This document shows positions 1-11,430 of a stretch of 64,000 bases of DNA, piece by piece. The stretch spans positions 39,836,001 through 39,900,000 of the forward strand of contig CM069873.1 in the NCBI GenBank assembly GCA_036172665.1, written 5' to 3'. The stretch is from Prosopocoilus inquinatus (lineage: Eukaryota > Arthropoda > Insecta > Coleoptera > Lucanidae). The position numbers and the translations under genes were made by a program. How positions within the stretch are numbered: position 1 is the first letter of the stretch; the number at the start of each line of letters is the position of its first letter. Under the pieces are notes generated by a model, which was not told the DNA's origin, did no database searches, and was given only the letters and a program-made list of their open reading frames with translations.

Positions 1-61
1 AGTGTCAAAACCATATGATGGCAGTACGTGTGTCCTTAGACAGAGATCGAGTACCTTACTT

Positions 62-424
62 AAACAGATAAAACAGCGAAATCCTACGATCGCTTTTTGA
101 CCTGATATTGCAATAGGACAGACAAACTGAAGCGGATTTGCACCTAATAAGTCCCCCATGCAAAGCGGCCATGCTTGCTGTCAAAGCATAATGAAAGTTT
201 TAAAAAAATTTGTTGCAAATCGTTTTTGATTGCAGTGAAAACCTCGAGCATCCTCTGCACAGCTGTTTCAGCCCTGTTTGGGGCTTCATCAGCAGAGACA
301 TAGCTCGACGTTCTCACTGCAAACCAAAACGACTTGTCCAATTTATTCGCAATTGCGATGTATTAGTGGTGAACAGATAAAACAGCGGCATCCTACGATC
401 ACTTTTTTGATCTGACATTGCAAT
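62..424 (-). repeat. hammerhead retroposon, 1.2-unit tandem copy
   Basis: A copy of the ~310-bp ribozyme-bearing repeat, with the hammerhead on the minus strand. The conserved end (aacagataaaac) occurs at 63 and again at 372, so one full monomer is followed by the start of a second, giving a period of about 309 bp. Shared blocks are the terminal segment, a segment around ggcggccatgcttgctg, and the hammerhead core. I found no clear target duplication around this copy. Confidence 0.8.
243..309 (-). ncRNA. hammerhead ribozyme motif (probably inactive)
   Basis: Read on the minus strand: CTCTG, then the invariant CTGATGA, stem II GCCCC/GGGC with an AAACA loop, GAAA, the palindromic stem III ACAGCTGT, then CAGAG closing stem I. 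An outer CGAGC/GCTCG helix extends stem I. The nucleotide at the cleavage position (17) is G, giving GTG instead of NUH, so this copy should fold but not cleave. Confidence 0.75.
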
Positions 425-440
425 AGCAAAAGCGATTTAT

Positions 441-1517
441 TATTTATATTTCTGAAATAAAAAGCAGGCCGTTCCATTAAAAAAAATGAGATACCGCATG
501 CTTCGTAAGTATCCATCGCTCAGTACAATGCAAAAAAATATCTGAATTTTTGAATAATGTTTTCATAAAGGCCAAAGTCCTAAAAATATCGTGTAAAATT
601 TTCGTTCGTCAATAATCAGAAATTCATATTCAAACTGACTGAATGTCTGAAAAATGTTTAAAAAAAAAATTATTTTATGAAAGTTGTTCAGTGAAATCAA
701 TATATGTTTATACCATTGTAATCAGCTTACTGCGGCGCATCCAAATAACTAAAAATATACAGGGTGTTCCATTAAAAAAAAATCCTTTCCACGTTGACAA
801 AACTCCCGTTAAAAGCCACCCTATACTACTGCTGCAAAATTAACAGTATGTAAATGATTTTTTTTCAGTACGCACTAACCGTGCCGTGCATACTGAGGAA
901 ACTGTTTTTTGCTACTATTTTTTGCTTTCGACAGTAAGTTATTAATGTGGCTCATCTTCATTGCTATCTTGTGTAATTGTGACTCGTTTACTTTGATGAT
1001 TCACAGTACTCTTAACTCAAAACAACGAATCGAAATAAATGCAGGGTGTCTCTAAATTCCGTGGACATGGCTTAACCATAGATTCCTACGCTCAAAATAA
1101 GACGATTTAACCAAACTTACCTATATCCTTAATGGTCTCGTTAAGCCGGTATTCTTCTTCAAAGTTCTTGAAGAGAAAGTTAGTTCTTCTTATAACAAAG
1201 GAATGAGGTCCCACAAGAAAGTAAGTCACATTACGGGTAGTTTTAGTTACTCGCAGTGAATCGCTAGCGTGAAAAATAGACTAAACCGTAAGAAATATCA
1301 AAAGTTACAAAGACACGAAAAATTTTCCTATCGAGTGCTTCTTTCTAAAAATTTATTAACTAAGGTTATCTTCCTAACTTCAAAAAAGTTATAGTAAATT
1401 ATGTGTTGTGACAACCCTGTTTCTCACACTAGCGATTAACTGCATGTAACTAAACCTGTAAATATCGTCGTGTGAGACCTCATACCAAATTTCATCTAAA
1501 TCGGTTCAGGCGTTCCT
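441..1517. repeat. MITE-like repeat debris
   Basis: No gene is visible. The stretch holds AT-rich DNA and mariner/Tc-type MITE ends: a 'cagggtgttccatt' end near 760 and a 'gcagggtgtctctaaattcc' end at 1041. The segment 1041-1517 is related to 53604-54000, sharing blocks such as ccgtggacatggcttaacca (with one mismatch) and gttcttgaagagaaagtta, so it is a dispersed family. The short open frame at 643-843 covers such an end and is not a gene. Confidence 0.55.
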
Positions 1518-1875
1518 TTGTTTCTTCGTAGCGATTAAATTGTTTTTTTTTTATTCCTACTAAACGGATGATTTCAAAAATTATAATTTCTCTAGTTTTC
1601 ATAGCCCACTATCTAAAAATAATACCGAAAAGTGGAAAAGAATTACGTGCTAAAAAGAAATCATCAATAACGAGTGAATTATAAGAGATAGGTATAGGGA
1701 ATGCTAATACAGGACGAAAGCATATTTAATCCTGAGTCACATGGTATAAAAATATACTAGGCGTTCCATTTAAAAAACATGACTTTTCGACAGTTGAGAT
1801 TAGTTCGAAGAGAAGTTACTTTTCAACCAGCCTGTAAGCAATCAAGTGCAAAACTGGACATGATCTGAAACAATG
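1518..1875 (+). repeat. left arm of large inverted repeat
   Basis: About 360 bp closely matching the reverse complement of 4498-4856, with scattered substitutions and short indels. Shared blocks include ttcttcgtagcgattaaatt and caaccagcctgtaagcaatc. A TIR-like end (aggcgttccatttaaaaaac) lies inside the arm instead of at its tip, so the arms look like two opposed copies of one element that already contained an older MITE end. Confidence 0.8.
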
Positions 1876-4497
1876 TTACTGTATCCTACTACAGACCAAA
1901 AATAGGCATAGTGGTTTTTGTTGCACAAAGATGACAGTATCATAAACAAGGTTCTGCAAGTCTGAGCTTTTTTTAAAATATGGAAATACCGCGGAAACTA
2001 ATTTTTCTTGTAGTACATGTTGCACAAAATATTTCTAGAATTTTATGGAGATTTCTAAAATGCATTAAAAAATGGGGTATTCCATTTAAAATAAGAAAGT
2101 TGACAGCAACTTCCGGTATAAACGGTGTTTAATGTAAAAGTGTTCGAAAATTGAAAATATTATATTTTGGTAGATCCTTATCGTTAACTTATAAATGCAA
2201 AATATGAAACAGAAATTCAAAGGAGAAGTCCGTAAACTTTTAATGAATGTGTTACTTGAATCTCCCTGTATTATGTAGATCGTCAATGTCAGATCTGAAA
2301 TTGACAGTTATGATATAGCTTCTGAATACATCACATTTCAAGAAATAATCTGTTTTTTTTTTAATTTTTAAAATCAAAATCAATACGGTAGTCTTGATTT
2401 TGAATTGATTTGAATCAACAAAAATTTTCGTAGGCACAAATTATAAAATTAGGCAGGTATTTAAAATAATGGAAAATTATATTATTAAGCACGAAAAAAT
2501 ATATGTCTCATTCTAATTAAAAACATGTTTTCTCCTAAATAGCCTTTCTTGACTTTGAAAAGACGCTCTTTAATCTTTAGATCTCGAACACCCAATACTA
2601 TTCTGTTCGTGATTAATCCTTTCTTTTCTTTAAAATAGCATATGGTTGCAAGAAGACGCAAAGTCGTAAGAAATCGATCCATTTCTCCAGAAGCTGATCC
2701 CGTTTAAAACAATTATAAGATTCCTACAGTAAAATTTTTACAGGTAAGTGTTGACTTTCAGTGTTTCATTATTAAAGCTGGGAATATATGCAAGTTGCAT
2801 ATTTGTTTCTGTGATGTACCGAGTGTGTCACGCAACGGGGTTTCTTCAATAGCGCCTTTCCTGTTGATTATACAAAAAAAATTTTATACAAAAGTTTCAT
2901 CTTCTAAAGCTCCGCATAATTTAAAATTATTTTCATGTATACAGACTTTCCCAATCAGTCTGTACGGTATGGTACTTCGTTATTTTAAATGGAACCCCCT
3001 ATATTTTATAACGAATTTGAGTTTAAAAGGTTATTTTAAAGTAAGATTAATAAGGGTTCTCCATACCCAAATCCAATAGTTTTTGAGTTATTAGGATTTA
3101 TTTACGGTTTTCAAAGGATACAGATGTAATTTTGACAATTATCTCATTAACGAAGAAAGTTATTGCAGACCTCTAATTTTAAAACAAAAATGTCCTGAAA
3201 ATTTTTTTTATATCTGCAACTGTTATCGAGATATACTCCGAGAAGGCATTGTTGGGACACACTGTATAAATTAGCCCGTAAGATGAAAATAATTTGTATA
3301 CTACTCACGATGCATGCTTAGCGTACGGAATGTACATTTAGTGAATAAAAACAAAACATTTGTGAAATCAAGGGTGTTTTTTTCGTGTTACGTTAATTCA
3401 TAAAATGTTCCCAAGTGCTCCAGAAATAACTGTTACTGTCCAAATATTTTTACACAAAGGAAAAATTTAAGTTGTTCCAGATTTTTTCACATTGTCATGT
3501 CATTAATTTATCTGTCAAAAAGAAGTTCTTTTTTTAAATTTATTGAAAATGTTTTATATTCACAAGTATAACATAAATTACCGAAAAACTTTAGCATTAG
3601 AGAATCAGTTTGAATATTTAAATGGCCGCCTTGCATGGAATAACTTATTATGTAGCAAACTGGATTTAATTTGTCAATCCTAATGCATTGTTGGTCAAAA
3701 AGCGACCGTAGGACGTTGTTGTTTATATTATTCGAAAAATAAATTAATTTGACTTAAATTTTTTCGATTAATTCAGTTGTAGAATACTTACCAAAAAATA
3801 CGTAAGACATGGCATTTAATTCATATTGCAATATACCAATATCGTTTATTTGTATAGCCATACAAATTGAAGAACATGCCAGGAGTCCGTTACATAATAG
3901 CCTTATAAGAAAATTTGTTATTTTGCTGACTTTCGTTTCCTTTCTGTTGTAAATTCTCAAGATTTCCAATATTTTCACATTGAAATGTATAAAATTCATT
4001 TGGTTTGAGATGTTGAATTGAATGGAATAAAGAAAAAAGGTATCAATAGAGACTTCCGAACTACTTCGGGTATCTTTTGCGTATTTATTACAAGGCAGAT
4101 GTGCTGCGTTTATATTATGAGGTAACTTACATATCTGACGTGTGCTTTATATATAATTCATTAACAATTACTTGAAAATCTTATTCCAATACAGAACCGT
4201 TTTCGAATAAAGTGAGCCCGGTTTTTCATACAGGATACTCTTACCTTTACTTTTTCTTTTCTTTTTTTTTACACACAACACTAGGTTTGCAAACCAGGTT
4301 GCTACCGAAGTAACCCTACTATTAACTAGCTGAATAGGATTGGGCGGGTTATGTTGTAAAATTGCGGTTATATTGATCATACGTTGTCATGTTGGTTTTA
4401 ATCTAGGTATTTGCATAATTGGAATTTCTTTTAGTGCTCCAATAGTTACGAAATTAATAAACAAAACGTTGATGATAAATAAGAATAATATCACCAG
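1876..4497. other. spacer between inverted arms, no gene
   Basis: AT-rich DNA with no recognisable coding frame. Near 2073 (ggggtattccatttaaaata) and 3003 (read in reverse, gggggttccatttaaaataa) lie two facing TIR-like ends, consistent with a ~930-bp MITE-like unit. A hammerhead-family fragment lies at 3638-3726. The open frames of 60-94 codons here match nothing I recognise. Confidence 0.5.
3638..3726 (+). repeat. 5'-truncated hammerhead retroposon fragment
   Basis: Matches the 3' part of the ribozyme repeat: aatggccgccttgcatgg, then the segment ending aaaagcgaccgtaggacg and a diverged terminal segment. It lacks the hammerhead itself. It is the most diverged copy, and I could not define a target duplication. 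Confidence 0.65.
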
Positions 4498-4856
4498 AAC
4501 ATTCTTTCAGAACATGTCCAGTTTTGCACTTGATTGCTTACAGGCTGGTTGAAAAGTAACTTCTATTCGAGCTAATTTCAACTGTCGAAAAGTCATGTTT
4601 TTTAAATGGAACGCCTAGTATATTTTTATACCATGTGACTCAGGATTAAATGTTCTTTCGGCCTGTATTAGTATTCCCTATACCTATCTCTTAAAGTTCA
4701 CTGGTTATTGATGATTTCTTTTTAACATGTATTTTTTTCCATTTTTCGGTATTATTTTTAAATAGTGGGCTATGAAAACTAGAGAAATTATAATTTTTAA
4801 AATCATCTGTTTAGTAGGAATTAAAGAAAAAACAATTTAATCGCTACGAAGAACCA
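4498..4856 (-). repeat. right arm of large inverted repeat
   Basis: Partner of 1518-1875 in inverted orientation. The match runs from aacatgtccagttttgcact to the ttaatcgctacgaagaa block. Single-stranded DNA or RNA across the region could form a ~360-bp stem with a 2.6-kb loop. Confidence 0.8.
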
Positions 4857-5473
4857 AAAAATGAATAATCAAACACATACATATTAAAGTTATATGATGA
4901 TAAAAAAATCAACAATTCAGGAAGTTAATAAATAATAGCCGAGGACAACTTAGAGCCAATATTATAGCCAACAATTTGTGTATTATTTTTAATGTTTCTG
5001 ATTTATTTATTAGTTTTCATAAAATTTTGTTTTCTAAGTGTAAATTTCTCCTTGTAAATGTGTAAATTAGTCATACCAAGAAATCTAATACATGGGGCAT
5101 ATGTAAACAAAAATGCAAACAGCCGGAATTTTACTCCTAATGTATAATTTCTTATTTTTTGGGTAGTTCTTGCTCGTGAGAATTGCAGAGAATGTGAAAC
5201 AAATAAAAAAACTTTTTAAAACGAGTAACTCATTATCTTACTTGACGTTCCGCAAATAAAATTATTTACTTTATCAAAAGCAAATAATTTGATTTGAGAA
5301 ATAAATAATAATAAATTACCCTTTTAGCTCGTTTTAATAAGTTTTTTTATTTGTTTCATATTCTCTATAAATTCTTAATTATTAAATAAGTCTGGCGTAT
5401 TCCTTTTTAATGGCTCGTAAAAGAATCTAAATTGCGAATGTCTAAATTCTTTTTATCAGGGACTTGCCGTGCC
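4857..5473. other. AT-rich intergenic DNA
   Basis: No coding frame, RNA gene or clear repeat boundary seen. Confidence 0.4.
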
Positions 5474-7468
5474 CGAGACTAAACATTAATGTGATAACAT
5501 TTTTTTTTCTCTTGCTGTGGCCTGGGAATTAAACCCAGTAGAATGTAATTTAACCCACGCAAGAAGAGTAGTTCAGACGGGATACGTCAGGTGACAGCAG
5601 ACACTGGGTGAATTTTGACGTAATTTTGACATATGATCCAGGCTGTATGACCCCCTCGGAGAAAGAAAATGAGCAATGTTCGTTGCTCACTCTTCAAGTA
5701 TGCACATGAATCGCTAGCCCTTTTTGACTATATTGTGGTTTTTATTCATTTTTCCTGTAACTAGTTGAAAGTCCGTTTATGTTAATCTTTTAATCCTCCT
5801 CAAAGAAAATTATTTGTACTGTGTTTAATAACCGGGTGATGGTTGAGTGAATCCAAAAAGAACGGGAGAACCCGACCCGAGAGTAACTCCAAAAAAATCC
5901 TGCTGCGGAGTCCTCAAACAGAGAGGGGAGTCTTTCCTTCAAATATCAGGTACGATCTACTCCTCGCTTCCCGCCTAAATCGTAATGATTTAATAAGTGT
6001 ATAACATTTGATATTCCTTTGTACAGTTTCATTTCCTCAATATACTTTAATTTGTAGCTCTGACTTTAATTACGTGTAATTACAAAGAGACAAAGAAATA
6101 ACTGTATACAGTTCCTTAAGCCTGGAAGAACTCATAAGCCTCTGGCCTTGTAATGATTTCATTCAGTGTCCTAGTTCAAAGACACTTGGTGGCAGCGAAA
6201 ATACCTTAAATTCACCTGTAATAAATCGGCCCCCTACGGTAAACAGTGCTGCAATACGAGTTAATATCCCCCAAACAAAAACTAATGTCCAGTAAAGAAG
6301 GGCAGCCCGGTCTACAAATTGGTGCCAGCGGTGCGAGATTAATTATTTGATTACAAATTGTTTGCAGCACATGTGGGATTTGTCCTAGGAAATGTTTTAT
6401 TTACTGGTTATTCACGTTTTATTTTCAAGAAATTATTATTGCAAAAATAAATTAATTGTTAAAAAAGGACATGGGCTTAGAATGCGTGTACAGTAATATT
6501 TTTTGTTGTCTTGCTATTTGTTGTTAATATGTTATGTTTAATTGATAGGTGCGTCCGTATGATAACTTGGCTAATAAATTTTAATAACGTTCAAAAACAA
6601 ATTTGCAATCACTTTAAAGTACATAAATATTTTGTTTTGTTTTGTTGTCTATAATTTTGAAGTGTTGAAGCAAATTGCGGACGAGCGAACTGCGAGAGTT
6701 CAATCAGCGCCGTTTGTAAATTGCAGCCGTTGCAACGCGACGCTTCACGTATTTGTATGCGACGCCCGAAAGGTATATCTACAAGGTACAGCGAATAAGT
6801 TATGCGCCGCGGAACCAGAATTAATTCGAGTACTATTTACAGGGGACAGTCATAAAGTAATGCGCACCCAAATCTTTTGTTCTGTTATTAAAAAGGAAAC
6901 GTTTCACTTCATTTTATTTTCTCTTTTCTTTTTCTTTCGCAGTCTCAGTAAATTTATTAATTTAGTTATTGCGGTAAAAATTTTGTTTGGAATAATTTCT
7001 TTTTTTTTATATTTTAATTTTTCTTACAAATTTTTAAATAGATAGTTTTACACACAAACGATACTCCTTTTGTTTTAAAATTTATTTCATTTTTTGTTTG
7101 TTTTATGGAAACTTACCCTTTTACAGTAATCATAAATAAAGTTTTGCATCAATTTTTTTTTATAATTCATTTTAAAACGTCTTACGAATTAATGATTGCT
7201 CTTTCTTTGTTTTTGTTTTGTTACGTTCCCGTTCAAAATTTTATTTTTCCTAAATAGGAATTATTCAGTTAAGTGTTCGTTAAGTGATTAATCAGGTTCT
7301 ATATTTTTTTTTTTGTGAGGATTCATAGTAAATTGAAATTTAATCGAAGCCATCAATGAATTTAAGCAAAAAGTTTATGAGTTTGTGTTGTGATTAATTG
7401 AATTTCAGTGATTTTTGTTTTATTTTGTTTCGTGTAGTATTTAAAGTGAATATTAAATAAATTTTAAA

Positions 7469-8818
7469 ATGGCTCAAGAAGCAAGTGCGGCGGATAACAT
7501 TACACATGAAGCAGTTATTCTCCCTGTGGATGGCATTAATAATATGCAGCAACCACCGGCAGTGGACTTAACTACCTACCAGAGTTTTCGGGAAAACCTG
7601 GGGAAAATATACGAGAATTCTTTCTGAAGCTACGCCAAAGAGCGGATATCGACGCCTGGACTGAGCAACAAACCCTGGCAGTGGCAAGATACCAATTAAA
7701 AGGAGAAGCCTTTCGATATATTGATATATTGATATACTGAATCTCATGTGCTGTCGTCTGACCTAACATACGCTGATTTTAAAGCAGCCTTGAAGAAGCG
7801 TTATGATCGGAAGATACTATCAGGCGAAGCATATTTAATGCTCCAACGATGTACACAAGCACCTCGTGAAGGCGTAGAGAATTTCTCAATTCGTGTTAAA
7901 AGAGCAGGAAAGATGCTCCTAGAAGAAAACCTGGCTCACGTTGAACCAAACCAACAGGCGGAAAGAGAAGCTGTTAACAAACGCCATCAGCGAGATTTGG
8001 CGGAACAGTTGAAAAGAGGTTTAGACCAAGAATTAATGAAGATAATTATTTTGGATCTAAACAGAAATCCTCAGATGTCTCTCCCAGAAATAAACGAACT
8101 CGCCCAACAAGCCGAGATGAGCGGGAGAATGCTCAAGCAAATGAGGAAGTTGAATGACCTCTACATTACAAATCAGGAAACAGAAAATTTAGAAGAGGAA
8201 AACCCGGAGGAAATGTTTTATTATGAGGAAAACACAAGTAATCGAAGGGATTACCAACCCGAATATTTAAAAAGAACTCGATATACCAAAGCAACCAACT
8301 ATCTCCCAGAAGGCAGGAACAACAGATTTCCTGTTAGGAACAATAGATTTCCCGAAAGAGAAATGTTCGCGGACGAAGAAGGCATGCAATATAATGAAAG
8401 AGCAAGAGGAACAACGGTAAGAAGGGAAGAACCACAGAGAGAAGCGGATAGGAGAGTGACATACCATGGTGAACACTCAAATGGAGCACCAAGCCAAGAA
8501 GTTTTTTCTCAAGTAAACACAAACCGTCAAAAGCAATACGCAAGGAGCTACGGGAGGAATTACGGAAATAATAATTACCAAGAAAGGAAACCTAATTATT
8601 ACCCGAGATATGACGAAAGAAGGCAGCAAGAATTTAAGAAACAAGTAAAGTGTTTCAAGTGTTCGAGAATGGGACACTATGCTCCGGAGTGTAGAGAAAG
8701 AGTAAATCTACCAAGAACATCTTACCAAGGGAGTGCACGAGCGAATTCAAAGAATTCTTTAAACTTCAGAGGTCCTTTGCTGAAGCCCGAAGCCAAAGGA
8801 CCCAATCGCAAAAATTAA
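7469..8818 (+). pseudogene. Ty3/gypsy gag, frameshifted
   Basis: Gag would form the particle that packages element RNA. The likely start is the ATG at 7469. The frame shifts near 7570 into one reading PEFSGKPGENIREFFLKL (typical gag start of the matrix/capsid-like region), then again near 7735. From 7748 a 356-codon frame stays open, containing a capsid-like helical segment, an Arg/Asn/Tyr-rich linker and a CX2CX4HX4C zinc knuckle at about residues 301-314 (CFKCSRMGHYAPEC). The protease frame begins only 5 bp after its stop. Confidence 0.8.
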
Positions 8819-8823
8819 AAATT

Positions 8824-9192
8824 ATGCTCCCACATACGTATACGGTCGAAGAGGAAGAAAATCAGTGTATCGTCCTACCGAAAGTACGAGGTCACGTAGC
8901 TCCAACGCTAGTGGATACAGGCGCCTCTTTCACCATAATAAAAGAAGAGTTTATTCGGCGAATCGGGGCCCGAACTAAACCAGAACCGCAAGTGGTTTTC
9001 CGAGGAATTTCAGGAGATGAAGAGCCATGTTTGGGATCCATCCATCCATACCATTCCGAAATAGGGGATCGGACTTACGATACCAAATGTATGATATGTT
9101 CGGATTCCGTTAAACTGAAAGTGGATGGCAGAGAGACTTTCTTCAAGCCAATAGCGCATCAGTCGACTATGGGGAAAATGTCCTCAGGCTAG
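8824..9192 (+). pseudogene. Ty3/gypsy aspartic protease segment
   Basis: Retropepsin-like segment of 122 residues. The catalytic signature LVDTGASFTII lies at about residues 29-39 and a flap-like region follows. In an intact element it would cleave Gag-Pol. The frame ends in a stop at 9190 and the downstream charged linker (9193-9640) is broken by several stops and shifts. Confidence 0.75.
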
Positions 9193-9599
9193 GAAGAGAA
9201 AAAATAGAGCTGTTCAGTCATAACGATTTAAGCAATCAGGGATACGACGACACTTACGCTCTACGCCAAGAAGAAGGCTGGAAAACCATGTCTAGAAGGA
9301 AGAAGCCTAAATCTTCGAAGACTGCACCACAGATCTACAGAATCTGAGAGATCTATAGAATCTCAACACCGGGATCGAAGAATGCAGTCAAGCAACAGAG
9401 AAGTTCAAGGGCTAAGAAAGCAAGAACAGGAAATGATAAACAATAGAAAAAAGGGAATTCCTGAAATGGAAAAGGAAAGGAGAAAGTCCAGCTATAGTGA
9501 AGTTGTGAAACAGGGAAAGGAAAAATCGACGGCAAAAAGTAAAATTAGAACCGGAACAGAAGAGTAATCTCAAGATCAAAGAACAGTGCGAAAGGAAAG

Positions 9600-10413
9600 T
9601 GCGTGAAAACGATAAAAAGTTTGAGCAAAAACGGGTTAAAATAAGGGAAGTTTATGGTGATTTATTCTCAGCTTCGGAGGAATACTCCTTAGTCCATTGT
9701 GTAGCAAGAGATCTCCACAAGAGTTCAAACAAAGATTTGGACGGGTTGGAGTTTTGAGAAGGCAAAATGCTCTAGTCGGAGAGATAACAGTATTGCAAGA
9801 CCACTTGGCAAATCGAAAGTACAGGTTTAAGTATTATCTTGCAACCAAGAATCGAACTCACGAAAAACCCACTTACGAGTCCTTAGAACAGGCGTTAGTT
9901 TGTCTACGGGATCACTGTCTACAGAACAGAGTCCGGAAGCTAGCGATGCCTAGGAAAGGGTGCGAACGAGATGGATTAAACTGGAAGGTGGTTAGCAAGA
10001 TTATAGAAAGTGTGTTCGTGGGAATAAAAATAAACATCGTAGTGTATGTGTTCAAAGACAATAGGCAAGCAAAGAAAAATGCAAGTGACGTATTGGAAAG
10101 AAAAACCGAAAGGAATGTAATGTTGCCTAAGTGTAAAGAAGTGGAAAATGAACATAAAAGCGGAAGAAAAGTTAGGAAAGTTATAAAAAAGGAGACTCTA
10201 GGAGAAGATCACAGATTACGCTCCTCACGACCAATGACGATTGATAATCCGGATAAGGTAATTGGGCGTTGCCAAGTCCGAATTAAGAACACGACAGATA
10301 TTCCTCCAAGATGTCAAATGGTATGTGTGGCTGTGCAGAGGAGGTACCTCTCTGAACAAGATATAGTGCTAGAACCCACTCATATGCTAATCCATGGACT
10401 TATAGTGGTATGA
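9600..10413 (+). pseudogene. macro domain (TARG1/OARD1-like) inside gypsy pol
   Basis: The region 9649-10060 reads as a macro domain of the TARG1/OARD1 (ALC1-like) type. Visible pieces are GDLFSASEEYSLVHCVARD, GEITVLQD, the TKNRTHEKPTYESLEQAL block, LAMPRKGCERDGLNW and a final VVYVF strand. Host enzymes of this family remove ADP-ribose from acidic residues. The Lys of the TK motif and the Asp after GCER align with the family's catalytic Lys and Asp. A small deletion with a frameshift at ~9705-9715 removes the glycine-rich phosphate-binding loop normally following the RDL segment. A charged linker and a retropepsin/RT spacer follow to 10413. Placement between protease and RT in a Ty3/gypsy element is unusual. 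Family assignment is from memory of the conserved blocks, not a search. Confidence 0.75.
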
Positions 10414-10432
10414 ACAGTTTCAAAAGCCGGAC

Positions 10433-10970
10433 GTGAAGTGCGTCATGAATATCACCAACGAGAAGGTGAGGATACCTAAGAACATGATAGTTGCCTACAG
10501 TGAAGAAATTGAAGTGAACCAACGCTTAGAAGAAAGAAAGAAAAGACGAGTCACCATAAACAAGGTAGATTTGAAGAAGGCTCGGATTTTAGAAAAGCTA
10601 GAACTTGAACATCTAATAAGAGAAGAAAAGACAAGCTGCTCAACTTAGCGCAAACGTACGGCGTCATCTGTATGGGAAAAGATGTGAAATTGGGATGCAC
10701 GCACGAGGTGAAGCACAAGATTATCACAGAGGAAGTGCCACCTAAAACCAAAGCGCCGTGCAGAGTGCCATACAGTCAACGAAAGGAGCTCCAAAACCAG
10801 ATCGGAGAAATGATAGAGCAGGGAGTGATTAAAGAGTCCTCCTCTCCTTGGAGTGCGCCGGTAATTATAGTAAAGAAGAAAGCCGCAGAAGGTGATAATA
10901 AAATTCGCGTCTGTATAGACTACAGGGCACTAAATTCCATCACCAAGCGAGACTACTTCCCATTACCGAA
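10433..10970 (+). pseudogene. Ty3/gypsy pol spacer and N-terminal RT, interrupted
   Basis: 10433-10648 encodes a charged linker. From 10672 the RT fingers begin: a CRVPYSQRKELQNQIGEM segment, then GVIKESSSPWSAPVIIVKKK and the IRVCIDYRALNSITKRDYFPLP block. The reading frame is cut at PNLQ by the hAT insertion and resumes at 14392 with ETIDQLGNAKFFSTLDLASG once the transposon and one target duplication are ignored. Confidence 0.9.
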
Positions 10971-10978
10971 CCTCCAGG
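10971..10978 (+). repeat. hAT target-site duplication, left
   Basis: cctccagg, matched by cttccagg at 14384-14391 (one mismatch). Eight base pairs is the hAT-family length. Confidence 0.9.
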
Positions 10979-11430
10979 TAGTGATGTGAATAATCGAGAC
11001 ATTAGTAATATTGCCTATTTCATAATCGAAATAATAATTCGAGATATTTAATCGAATTACATATAAAAATGTTGAATACCTATCAATTCGAATTGTGTAG
11101 TCTTCTATAAAAGTTACAAAAAAAAATGATTTATTAACATAAAAAATGTTTGAATATTTTGTAAAGTAAACCGTAAAAGAATCACAACAGTGTTCTAAAA
11201 GCTCATACGCAACAACGAAAATCAAAACTTGTTAGTTAGAAGGGCAATGATGCACTTGCAACTAAAATCCAACCCTCGCTAGAAGCACACTCCACCGCCG
11301 CCGCGTGACACAGGCGCTAGACGTTTTACAGCCACTTTTTTATGTTTTTATTATCTGTATTTAATGCCGCGCTGTATTCATTTATAATAGTTATTTTGTC
11401 TTGAATATCTATTAATGATTGTTGTTACAA

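Noticed and set aside
5474..6200. Fully defined 5' LTR for the gypsy element
   Set aside because: Looks LTR-like, but I found no second copy downstream of pol, so only a tentative leader/LTR is stated.
6632..7045. 137-codon open frame in the gypsy leader
   Set aside because: The C-terminal half is low-complexity and hydrophobic from AT-rich DNA, there is no domain, and it sits in a non-coding leader.
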